Origin: JBBQXY01 sp051004815
Lineage (GTDB): Bacteria > Chloroflexota > Ktedonobacteria > Ktedonobacterales > Ktedonobacteraceae
DNA: 13,574 nucleotides
NCBI GenBank assembly: GCA_051004815.1
Contig: JBPCJY010000020.1
Span: 1-13,574 of the forward strand
Reading direction: 5' to 3'
Part shown: piece after piece, positions 5,685-13,330 of the stretch
Numbering within the stretch: position 1 is the stretch's first letter
How the letters are laid out: each line of letters begins with the position of its first letter
Position numbers and translations under genes: made by a program
Notes under the pieces: model-generated
Database searches by the model: none
Seen by the model: only the letters and a program-made list of their open reading frames with translations
What the model was told of the DNA's origin: nothing

Positions 5685-7067
5685 CTATCGCTCAGAAAAC
5701 GTATTACGATGCAAGTAGTGTCCACCACCTTTTCCGCCCACGTATTCACCATGCTGGACAATGACGCGCCCTCGTAAGAGCACCGTATCCGGCACTCCTT
5801 GTACTTGCATCCCTTCGTAAGGCGTATAGTCAACGCGTTGGTGCTGCGTTGCCGCACTGATGATCATCTTACGTTCAGGATCAAAAATCAGCAGGTCAGC
5901 ATCACTACCGGGCGCGATAGTGCCTTTGCGCGGGAAGAGGCCAAAGAGCTTCGCCGGTGCCGTCGCGACAAGGTCAACAAAATGCTGTAGCGTTAATTTA
6001 CCGGTACGCACGCCATCGTACATCAGCATCACGCGCTGTTCTACGCCTGGCAAGCCATTAGGTATTTTGCTAAAGTCGTCTCGCCCCAGTTCCTTCTGGC
6101 CCGCGAAGTTAAACGGCGCGTGGTCAGTAGAGACCACCTGGAGTTCGTGGCGTTGCAGTCCAATCCACAAAGCCTCATTATCGGCCAGACGGCGCATTGG
6201 CGGCGTACAGACAAATTTCGCACCCTCGAAGCCCGGCGCGGCATAACAGCCATCGTTGAGGTAGAGATACTGCGGACATGTTTCGCCCCACACGGGCAGC
6301 CCTTTGGCACGAGCCACCGCGACCGCGTGCAGCGAGTGGGCGCAACTCACATGCACAACATATAGGGGAGCCTCGGCCAGTGTTGCCAGCGTAATGGCTC
6401 GTTGCGTAGCCTCACCCTCCAAAATAGCTGGTCGTGTCAACGCATGAAAACCAGGAGCCGTTTGCCCAGCCGCGACCGCCTCGCGCACAATCAGATCAAT
6501 CACAATCCCGTTTTCAGCATGCACCATCACTAACCCACCCAATTGCGCGGAACGACGCAGCACACGAAAAATAGTCTCATCATCCACCATAAAAGTGCTC
6601 GGATACGCCATCAGCAGCTTGAAAGTAGTTACACCCGCCGCGATCATTTCGTCCATCGCCGCTTCCGGTGCGGCAGCAAGGTCTGTAATGGTGATATGAA
6701 AACCATAGTCAATCACCGCTTTGCCCTCGGCCTTAGTATGCCAGGCTTGCAACGCTTCCGCGAGCGTATGGCCACGCTGCTGATTCGCGAAATCCAGGAT
6801 AGTCGTCGTTCCCCCACAGGCCGCGGCAATCGTACCCGTCTCAAAGTCATCGCTCGCTACCGTCGTCGGCAACGGTAGCTCCATATGCGTATGCACATCG
6901 ATGGCCCCCGGAAAGATATACTTCCCCTGCGCATCCAGCACAGTCTCGCCCTGCCGTCCAGCCAATGTTCCTGGCTCACCTATCGCCTCGATTTTTTCGC
7001 CGTCGATCAGAATATCACCCAGGTAATCATCGGTCGCCGTCACGATATGACCATTGGTAATCAGCAT
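5685..7067 (-). CDS. hydA: D-hydantoinase / dihydropyrimidinase
   Basis: A 460-aa cyclic amidohydrolase that opens hydantoin or dihydropyrimidine rings to N-carbamoyl amino acids in the cytoplasm. The dinuclear metal site is complete and falls at the canonical numbering: H59 and H61 (DVHTH), carboxylated K150 (TTFK), H183 (MVHAEN), H239 (YVVHVSCAHS) and D315 (STDHAPF). Substrate-backbone residues Y155 and N337 are also present. This numbering supports ATG at 7067 (AGGAG 11 nt upstream) over an in-frame GTG four codons earlier. Substrate preference (5,6-dihydropyrimidine or 5-substituted hydantoin) cannot be decided. No carbamoylase or dihydropyrimidine dehydrogenase is nearby. The gene starts 19 nt after the kinase stop, so the two probably share a transcript. 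Confidence 0.93.
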   Translation of the reverse strand: MLITNGHIVTATDDYLGDILIDGEKIEAIGEPGTLAGRQGETVLDAQGKYIFPGAIDVHTHMELPLPTTVASDDFETGTIAAACGGTTTILDFANQQRGHTLAEALQAWHTKAEGKAVIDYGFHITITDLAAAPEAAMDEMIAAGVTTFKLLMAYPSTFMVDDETIFRVLRRSAQLGGLVMVHAENGIVIDLIVREAVAAGQTAPGFHALTRPAILEGEATQRAITLATLAEAPLYVVHVSCAHSLHAVAVARAKGLPVWGETCPQYLYLNDGCYAAPGFEGAKFVCTPPMRRLADNEALWIGLQRHELQVVSTDHAPFNFAGQKELGRDDFSKIPNGLPGVEQRVMLMYDGVRTGKLTLQHFVDLVATAPAKLFGLFPRKGTIAPGSDADLLIFDPERKMIISAATQHQRVDYTPYEGMQVQGVPDTVLLRGRVIVQHGEYVGGKGGGHYLHRNTFSER

Positions 7068-7086
7068 AAACCATCTCACTCCTCAA

Positions 7087-9090
7087 CTAAGCAAGCGGAT
7101 ACACTTTCAGGTTGCTGTAGACAATATCCGCTTTCGTGCCATTTGTAGTCGCCAATAAAGCGATATCACCCGCCGAGGTAAAGGTTGCATCAGTCGCTTG
7201 TGTTAGAAATGTACCGTTAGCATAAAACAAGAAAGTGGTACCTTGTACAATTACCTGCAACGTGTTCTTGACATTAGTGCCTTGTTTGAGAGCCGCTGTC
7301 GCAGTCCAATCATGGCCTTGCAGGACCGTCGTAGAGGTGCCGGATACTGTTGATATCTTGTAGTTTCCCTGGCTATCAACCTCAAAAAGATAGCCTGTAT
7401 AGCTATTAAAGGTACCTGTATTCACGCGGAAAAGGAGACCGCCGGAATGCCCACTAATCATGCTCATATCCACCGCGATGGTCGCATTTTTATACGTGTT
7501 GCCAGCCTCGCGACAACCATGGAAATTTACCAGATTGACACCCTCCGTCACATGGTACCCATCCGACTGGAACGTACAATGGTTATCACTGCCATCGATA
7601 CCATCCCATTTGGCAGCTATGGTAGCCGCTTTCGTGGCATCGTTCAGCGCATCCTGGTAGGTAGGCGTGCCGGAGGTCGCGGTCTGGATGACACCAGCAG
7701 TAGCACTGGCCTGCGCTGCGGCGGTCGCGGTCAAATGCGCGATAGCGGAAGCGGTCGCCTGTGCATGGGCGGTCGCGGTGATAGCGGCAACTACCTGCGC
7801 TGTAGCGGTCGCATTCGGCGTGTTCGTTGGCGTCAGCGTCGGGGTGGCAGTGGGACCAGTCGTCGCTTCTTGAGTCGGATGAGTTCCCGGCGTATTGCCT
7901 TGCTTAAGTGGGTGTGTAATAAAATAGATGCTAGGTACCAGGACCAGAAGTAGCGTTATCAGGGCAATAATGAATGCAACAACATAGCGTTTGCTGCTCG
8001 AGCGCGAACGAGCTGGCGGATGCGGCGGTGTTCTATGCATTACTGGCGGTTGTGTACCGCCGGGAGGAACCGAGTGCTGCGGAAAATATTGCGCCGTCTC
8101 GGTCGCATTCGATAGTGGAGCCGGCCTGAGCAAGGCCGGATTTGCCGTCAATGGTGGGACAGGCGGCAAGACGATTTTATTGGTCGCAATACCGGGAATG
8201 GTAGTTCCTGGTATTCTAACTGTAGTAGCATCGTTACGCCCTTGTAGCTCACCCACAGTACGTGCAGCGACAGCACGGCAAAATGCCTCGGCCAGTTCCG
8301 TAGCACTGCCATAGCGCAAAGCAGGATTCTTCTCCAAAGCCCTAAAGATAACGCGCTCAACCTGTGGCGAAATATTCCGCGAAATACTGCTGGGAGCCGG
8401 TGGACGCTTGTTCATATGCATCGTCACCACGGCTATCTGGTTCTCCGCGCTAAAGGGCAATTGGCCCGTCACCATCTCAAAAAGCAAGACGCCCAGAGAA
8501 TACAAGTCACTGCGTACATCGGCCTTATGATCGGGTTCAAAGAGTTCAGGGGCCACATAATCGACCGTCCCCAGCACATTGCCCGCGCTGGTCAACTGCG
8601 TGACATCAGACTCTGTACGGGCAATACCAAAATCAGCAAGATAACATCTCCCCTCGGCATCGAGCAACACATTCGAGGATTTGATATCGCGGTGAATAAT
8701 GCCCTGATGATGGATATAATCGAGGGCAGAGGCAATCTCTCTCATACTGCGGCAAGCATCTTCCAGGGTAAGGGGCGCACGACGGATACGCGCACGCAAT
8801 GTCCCGCCTTCCATAAAGGGCATCACGATATAGTACCACGTCACATTCCCAACCTGGCTCTCACCGGAGTCAAATACGGCCACCAGGTGGTCATTGCGAA
8901 ACGACGCCATCAAACGCGCCTCGCGAATGAAACGGCTCAGCATCTCCTCGTCTTCACGCTTAAATACTTTGACAGCTATTTGCCGATCCATATGGGGATC
9001 ATACCCCTGATAGACATCCGCCATCCCCCCGCGACCAACTAACTTGAGCAGTTCATAGCGATCAAGTCTCTTCCCCTCCAGTCCAGGCAT
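7087..9090 (-). CDS. Transmembrane Ser/Thr protein kinase with jelly-roll-like extracellular domain
   Basis: A 667-aa PknB-type receptor kinase. The catalytic domain (about 12-275) is complete: glycine loop GRGGMADVY (19-27), K41, E57, HRD with D135, K137 and N140, DFG at 153-155 and APE at 180-182. A Pro-rich juxtamembrane region (about 290-365) precedes a basic stop (SSSKR) and one membrane helix (about 369-391). Outside is a Thr/Pro then Ala/Thr-rich linker (about 400-475), a style common in Chloroflexota. A beta-rich domain follows (about 480-667), resembling LamG or DUF1080 concanavalin-like folds, with C505 and C526 possibly forming a disulfide. The domain probably senses a glycan or other wall component. 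GGGAG lies 7 nt before the ATG. It is directly upstream of hydantoinase. Confidence 0.93.
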   Translation of the reverse strand: MPGLEGKRLDRYELLKLVGRGGMADVYQGYDPHMDRQIAVKVFKREDEEMLSRFIREARLMASFRNDHLVAVFDSGESQVGNVTWYYIVMPFMEGGTLRARIRRAPLTLEDACRSMREIASALDYIHHQGIIHRDIKSSNVLLDAEGRCYLADFGIARTESDVTQLTSAGNVLGTVDYVAPELFEPDHKADVRSDLYSLGVLLFEMVTGQLPFSAENQIAVVTMHMNKRPPAPSSISRNISPQVERVIFRALEKNPALRYGSATELAEAFCRAVAARTVGELQGRNDATTVRIPGTTIPGIATNKIVLPPVPPLTANPALLRPAPLSNATETAQYFPQHSVPPGGTQPPVMHRTPPHPPARSRSSSKRYVVAFIIALITLLLVLVPSIYFITHPLKQGNTPGTHPTQEATTGPTATPTLTPTNTPNATATAQVVAAITATAHAQATASAIAHLTATAAAQASATAGVIQTATSGTPTYQDALNDATKAATIAAKWDGIDGSDNHCTFQSDGYHVTEGVNLVNFHGCREAGNTYKNATIAVDMSMISGHSGGLLFRVNTGTFNSYTGYLFEVDSQGNYKISTVSGTSTTVLQGHDWTATAALKQGTNVKNTLQVIVQGTTFLFYANGTFLTQATDATFTSAGDIALLATTNGTKADIVYSNLKVYPLA

Positions 9091-9575
9091 ACTATTTCTC
9101 CCAACACTAGCTGTTGCGCAGTTTCCGACTGCTTCGCATTTCTCATTCCATATATATTAAACGGTTCACCAGGCCTGTGGTTGCTTATCCATGTCAGCCA
9201 ACTTGACTGCCGCGCTGACCCTCTGAGATATATGCCAATGAAACGAGCCAATCGTCCCTCATCAGGTTACAAGCAATATATCACGAAAAAGGATAGGACT
9301 CAACAAAAGCAGATAAGATCAACTAAAAGCAGTCCTTATAGAGGCCAGACGCAATTGGGCACGCATCAATACGATCATGGTTGAAGGATTTGGATGGATG
9401 AAGTGCGATTGGGCAGATACGACACGCTTGTGTACGGAGTAGTCCAGCTACCGTGCCTTTGCAAAGATATTGACAGGGTCTCAGGTCAGAACAGGCTTTG
9501 CACAACAACAACGGGATTCTGCAACGGCCTATGCCTGAGAGAATCACATTGTCGAGGTGGACATTCCTACCCCAA
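9091..9575. other. Intergenic region upstream of the kinase gene, no convincing gene
   Basis: 485 bases without a supported ORF on either strand. It must contain the kinase promoter, but only AT-rich patches (near 9160-9170) without a matching -35 are visible. A direct repeat, CAACAAAAGCAG at 9301-9312 and CAACTAAAAGCAG at 9320-9332, is spaced about two helical turns apart. On the minus strand past the 50-aa gene, weak arms (GATTCT...AGAATC and TGCAAAG...CTTTGCA) could fold, but none has a terminator U-tract. Confidence 0.6.
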
Positions 9576-9728
9576 TTAATCCAATATACCCTCGGTAGAC
9601 TGGACGAATGATGGCATTGCGCTAGGATGTGCATGGACCAGGAAGGCCGTCAGCAACAAGAGGGCGAGGAGGACAACTAAGAAGACAACAAGGTAGCGGG
9701 AAGCGAAAGCAACGGACAGGTGCTTCAT
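9576..9728 (-). CDS. 50-aa single-pass membrane or secreted peptide
   Basis: A short gene easily missed by length cut-offs. The ribosome site is strong: AAAGGAG ends about 7 nt before the ATG. The product starts MKHLSVAFASRY, then has an uninterrupted hydrophobic run from about residue 13 to 31 (Leu, Val, Phe, Ala), and ends in a polar tail of about 19 residues (VHAHPSAMPSFVQSTEGILD). This is either an N-in/C-out single-span membrane peptide or a signal sequence releasing a very short peptide; AHA near 33-35 could be a cleavage site. It lies upstream of the kinase on the same strand, but 485 nt away. I recognise no family. Small regulatory membrane proteins are the closest analogy. Confidence 0.65.
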   Translation of the reverse strand: MKHLSVAFASRYLVVFLVVLLALLLLTAFLVHAHPSAMPSFVQSTEGILD

Positions 9729-10139
9729 GAAAGTCTCCTTTCTTGACTACGAGAAAGTGGCGTCTACAATACAAAGCCATGGTACACCCTCTCGAAGGAT
9801 GATACGGTTACAGGTTACTCAGAATCCTCTTCTCGCTGTGCAAAAGCGACGCGTGGCTATCTGCTTCTCTGAAGTCACCAGATTTCTTCACTGTCTTCCA
9901 CTATAGCGCATTTTCATTCGCCTTCCTTAAAAAATGTTAATCAACAAAGGAAACAGCTAAGCTTTTTTCTTTTTCATAAGCACAAGAATCTCATATCATG
10001 TAGGCTCAACTTATGTCAAAGGAAATGAAGCAATTTGGCGATCTGCCATAACTTGCCGTGTCAGTCATATGAAAATGTTACTGAACGACGCGATGGGGCC
10101 AGGCTCGTGTTGGTAAGGACCAGCGAACCGGACAGCCTA
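9729..10139. other. AT-rich intergenic region, no convincing gene
   Basis: 411 bases between the 50-aa gene and the DUF1361 gene with no supported ORF. On the minus strand a TATAGT (forward positions about 9903-9908) could be a -10 for the 50-aa gene, but there is no -35. A T-rich tract at 9963-9975 follows a weak AGCT/AAGCTT palindrome and is not a convincing terminator. Confidence 0.55.
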
Positions 10140-10730
10140 TCATTTCCTCGATTTGGAAACGAGCGCGATGCTCACTCCTCGGTATGTTCTGAATACAAAG
10201 TAGACCAAATTTGCCACAACACCAAAGAGTAGACCTAAGCGGAGTAGTTCCAAGGAAGACATAATGTGGAAAGCGGCATGGAGAACGTTGGGTGCTGCAA
10301 TGAAGATATCCCATGAATTTAATCGTTGCACTCTGCCCAAAACCATCCCAAAACCAATGCAAAAGTTCACTGCGATCAACAGCAATAACAGCAACCATTT
10401 ATGCTCTCGCCAGCGTGACCTCACTAGTGTTTTCTCCAACGAGTGCAGTGCAAGCAGAAAACTACTCAACCCAAAGAGCTCGTACAAGCTATATTGTACA
10501 GCTAAGCCTAGTTTGCCAACGGTACTCATGACCTCCCATTGTTCCGGTAGATACCGCAAATCGGTCAGAATATAGAGGGTATTTGGTAAAAAAGCAAACC
10601 AAAGGAGTGCAAGCACAACCAGAAGAAATTTTTGTCGGGTTTTCACCATGAGCCATCCGCAGAGAACAGGAATGATGGCCAAAAAGCTATTCACACCTAT
10701 CATAGGCATATTATCAAGCAGTACGTTCAT
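10140..10730 (-). CDS. DUF1361 family integral membrane protein
   Basis: A 196-aa polytopic membrane protein with about six hydrophobic segments (near 10-29, 34-50, 75-97, 111-131, 143-158 and 161-180). The family marks are visible: FLPNTLYILTDLRYLP (47-62) and the motif GRVQRLNSWDIF (132-143). The biochemical role of DUF1361 is unknown. I chose ATG at 10730 because GGAGG ends 8 nt upstream; an in-frame TTG five codons earlier would place that ribosome site inside the gene. The stop of a weak upstream ORF overlaps this ATG (ATGA), discussed under findings. It is the last minus-strand gene before the divergent secreted-protein gene. Confidence 0.88.
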   Translation of the reverse strand: MNVLLDNMPMIGVNSFLAIIPVLCGWLMVKTRQKFLLVVLALLWFAFLPNTLYILTDLRYLPEQWEVMSTVGKLGLAVQYSLYELFGLSSFLLALHSLEKTLVRSRWREHKWLLLLLLIAVNFCIGFGMVLGRVQRLNSWDIFIAAPNVLHAAFHIMSSLELLRLGLLFGVVANLVYFVFRTYRGVSIALVSKSRK

Positions 10731-11226
10731 GAAGTCAGCCTCCAATGGTTGTCTTGGTATGCTCTTGCGTCCAGGTCTTCAGGTATATTACGTATTATAC
10801 TCGTGAATATTTCTTCCCAAAGCCAGGTACTCCCAGACCACAGCAACAAAAATGGAAGCGTGTTTGCCAACCAATTGTAATGAGTCTGTGCAGACACAGA
10901 ATGGCCGAGCAAGAAAGTAATACAGTTAGCTTGCTACTATTGCTGAATGTTTCAATAAATTTCAGCTTGCTTATTACTTGTATAAACAGGTTACGTTTTC
11001 TCAACCATATTAGTATATTCATAATCGTATCTTTACCAATACAACACGAAAAAGCAATCCCTTTGCTCCTACACTTAGCTTGTTAAGTAGGGAGGAGGGT
11101 AACTGCTTGGCAATGTCCAGGACTCCATAGATACCTCGCAATCGGCTTTTCCTTCTTTGGTGGCGACCTTTTCTCATACGGTTTTGTTGTGTTTGTAGTG
11201 CGTATTTCTAAAAAGGAGAACTATTC
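10731..11226. other. Divergent intergenic region between DUF1361 and the secreted-protein gene
   Basis: 496 AT-rich bases that must hold promoters in both directions. Minus-strand candidates are listed with the DUF1361 promoter. For the plus-strand gene I see only a clear ribosome site (AAAAAGGAG) and no convincing -35/-10 pair; TATAAA near 10979 lacks a partner. ORFs in this region lack ribosome sites and are not credible genes. Confidence 0.55.
10794..10799 (-). promoter_or_regulatory. Candidate -10 (TATAAT) for the DUF1361 gene
   Basis: A perfect TATAAT on the minus strand would start transcription near 10787, 57 nt before the start codon. The -35 region is poor. A second candidate further up reads TTGGTA, 16 nt, TATACT (11012-11039, minus strand), which would give a leader of about 275 nt. 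Confidence 0.35.
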
Positions 11227-13068
11227 ATGAAGAGATTTTCCAAGTCAAAACTCCTCATGTGCCTGACTGCATTCCTTATGCTTGCGGCTGCTATCGTCAT
11301 ACCCCTATCAGGAAATATTATTGGCTCACATGCACAAAGTGCTAGCACACTAATTATCCCTAGTAACATCACCGGCAAGTTCTTTACCAACACTGACTAT
11401 TTTAACGGCGTGTTTGATCGCACTCCATCAGACACACCCGTCTTCACGCAAAATTTACCTGTCATTAACTTTAATCCCTCAGATAGCCCAAATTGTGCCC
11501 CACAAGGCCAAGATACAAGACCTTTTACTGATGTAGTTTCTAATGCTAATGGGACATGCACACCAATCATTGCCCAAGGCAACGGAGCGCAGGCAGGTGC
11601 TCTTGGAACCCAACTTGAAACTTTCGAGACTGAGTTTGGAGCTAATCTTATTATACCCAGTGCTGGCACATTGACTTCAACTCTTACTGTAGATGATGGG
11701 TGGATATTGTGTATTGGGCCAAACAGTAAGGGTAATCAACCAACACCTGATTCAAGCAATCCCATAAATAATCCCCCACAGGGGAATAAATGCCCCTTTA
11801 CTGGATATCCTGAGATGGGAGATAACAATGGACCTTCTTCACCAACACCAAATACGGTCAAAGTAAACTTCCCTGCTGCTGGAACGTATCCTATAGAACT
11901 AGATTATACCGAGTGTTGTGGTGGATCGCTTACCTTGGTCATGAGCAATAGCTTTACTGCAACCCCACCCCCCAATCCTAGTCCAACAATGACCTCTACT
12001 CAAGCTGACTTGTCCATCAGCCAGACAGTCTCTCCACGGCCATTAGTGGATGAGCAGGCCGTATTCTACACCTTAACAGTCACCAATAATGGTCCAGACA
12101 AAGCTACTAACGTGCAAGTTACCGACACATTACCCAATAGTATCCTTGTTCTCTTATTCCCCACCTCAACCCAAGGAACTTGTATCAATGTAGGTACATT
12201 AGTATCCTGCAATCTTGGAACGTTAGTTAATGGCGCAAGTGCAAAAGTCTTCATAGACGGTGCCGCAGAAGCTCAAGGAGACATTACCAATAAGGCCAGT
12301 GTACAGGGTAATGAACATGATCCTAACAAGACAAACAATACAACTACCCTAACCACTAATGTTTTGGGTCCGAATACTATAACCACTGATGCCTCTTGCA
12401 GCAATCCTGTATTAGTCGCTTTGATACCTGATGCGGATACTGAGGTAAGTGGTACCATCAATTTAACGACCACTGATTCTGGTGGACCAGCGGCTGAGGC
12501 TAAAGCAGGACATTTCCTGTTGCTCAAAGAAAATTTTGGTCCCTTCACGCAGACGATTAAGAATTTTAACACAGATGTGTTCTTCCACTTTAAAGCTGCT
12601 GAAAATCAAGACCAACTCACTGCATGTATCCTTCCTGGGGCCGATAAGAAAGGACCTGATGGCGATGAAAAGGCTATAATAACGGTCACGAGTCCTCAGA
12701 AGGGACTACAGAACAATAGTGACTTCTTATCTTACTTAGGCAATGTCGCTGGTTGTGCAGCTGATTTCGGTGGCGGAGGACTTACAGGGGAGGCACTTAA
12801 ACACATAAGCGATTTCGTAACGTTTGCCCAGACACTCCAAGATATCAAGGAAGGCAAGGCTACACTCGCGAGCATAGAGTTTGACACACTAGGTGTTCCT
12901 TTTAGAAGTTGTGTCGAAGCGTTATTGATCATATTCGCACCCGGGTCTGAGGACAATGTGAGAGCTTGCCTCACTGGGGGTACTCCAGCTAATAGACAAT
13001 GCAGGAGGCACTTTTCTTTAGGCCTTTCAGATATCCTCATCGACCCGATCGTCTTCATCCCGTTCTAA
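11227..13068 (+). CDS. Secreted protein with PA14-like and DUF11 domains and an unrecognised C-terminal domain
   Basis: A 613-aa exported protein. A Sec signal peptide (basic MKRFSKSK, hydrophobic core 9-28) is probably cleaved after SHA36. Residues about 41-245 look PA14-like: the DDGWILCIG strand (156-164), YPIELDYTECCGG (221-233), and several cysteines. A Pro/Thr linker (246-258) leads to a DUF11 domain (about 259-380) with the hallmark VFYTLTVTNNGPDKATNVQVTDTLP. Residues 381-613 match nothing I recognise; the region has scattered cysteines (391, 467, 510, 562, 581, 592) and a helical patch at 520-550. It is likely a cell-surface or matrix protein. AAAAAGGAG lies 8 nt before the ATG. Its codons are visibly more AT-rich than the minus-strand genes. 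It is monocistronic, with its own terminator. Confidence 0.87.
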   Translation: MKRFSKSKLLMCLTAFLMLAAAIVIPLSGNIIGSHAQSASTLIIPSNITGKFFTNTDYFNGVFDRTPSDTPVFTQNLPVINFNPSDSPNCAPQGQDTRPFTDVVSNANGTCTPIIAQGNGAQAGALGTQLETFETEFGANLIIPSAGTLTSTLTVDDGWILCIGPNSKGNQPTPDSSNPINNPPQGNKCPFTGYPEMGDNNGPSSPTPNTVKVNFPAAGTYPIELDYTECCGGSLTLVMSNSFTATPPPNPSPTMTSTQADLSISQTVSPRPLVDEQAVFYTLTVTNNGPDKATNVQVTDTLPNSILVLLFPTSTQGTCINVGTLVSCNLGTLVNGASAKVFIDGAAEAQGDITNKASVQGNEHDPNKTNNTTTLTTNVLGPNTITTDASCSNPVLVALIPDADTEVSGTINLTTTDSGGPAAEAKAGHFLLLKENFGPFTQTIKNFNTDVFFHFKAAENQDQLTACILPGADKKGPDGDEKAIITVTSPQKGLQNNSDFLSYLGNVAGCAADFGGGGLTGEALKHISDFVTFAQTLQDIKEGKATLASIEFDTLGVPFRSCVEALLIIFAPGSEDNVRACLTGGTPANRQCRRHFSLGLSDILIDPIVFIPF

Positions 13069-13166
13069 CTTCGTGATGGTAGGTAAACATCTGTGAACTG
13101 TTTCCTACTGGGTTAGGTTTTAGAGTTGCCATCATAATTATGTAGGCTTAGCGTAGCATGGAGTCC

Positions 13167-13202
13167 GTGGATTGGGAACTTGTCCCCAATCCACATTTTT
13201 TT
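13167..13202 (+). terminator. Intrinsic terminator of the secreted-protein gene
   Basis: A perfect 10-bp stem, GTGGATTGGG (13167-13176) with CCCAATCCAC (13185-13194), an 8-nt loop, then seven Ts (13196-13202). It lies about 100 nt after the stop codon and is oriented for the plus strand only. Confidence 0.9.
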
Positions 13203-13330
13203 GACGTACTCTTTTTTTAGGTTGGAGACTAACTCTACAATGTCCTGCTCAAATAGGACGAAAATTGCCAAGAATAGGTTGCGTGAAACGGCCTGTACCA
13301 TCATATAATAAGAATGCCCCCTCTACCCAA

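Noticed and set aside
5534..5857. A 107-codon minus-strand ORF overlapping the end of hydantoinase
   Set aside because: Most of it is a shadow frame of the hydantoinase 3' end; only the last 31 codons lie outside and are reported separately.
8416..9042. A 208-codon plus-strand ORF
   Set aside because: It lies wholly opposite the kinase catalytic domain, whose motifs are complete; it is an antisense shadow of a GC-biased gene.
9301..9332. Direct repeat CAAC(T)AAAAGCAG as an iteron or attachment site
   Set aside because: Only two copies, no associated replication or integrase gene; kept only as a note on the intergenic region.
10745..11086. Plus-strand 113-codon ORF and minus-strand 75-codon ORF at 10795-11022
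   Set aside because: No ribosome sites, unusual composition, and they overlap the likely divergent promoter region.
11090..11226. A riboswitch in the leader of the secreted-protein gene
   Set aside because: I looked for c-di-GMP-type and other familiar conserved cores and saw none; the segment has no strong stems.
13113..13304. Minus-strand 63-codon ORF ending downstream of the secreted gene
   Set aside because: It runs straight through the intrinsic terminator stem and its T-tract (giving an artificial Lys-rich stretch) and has no ribosome site.
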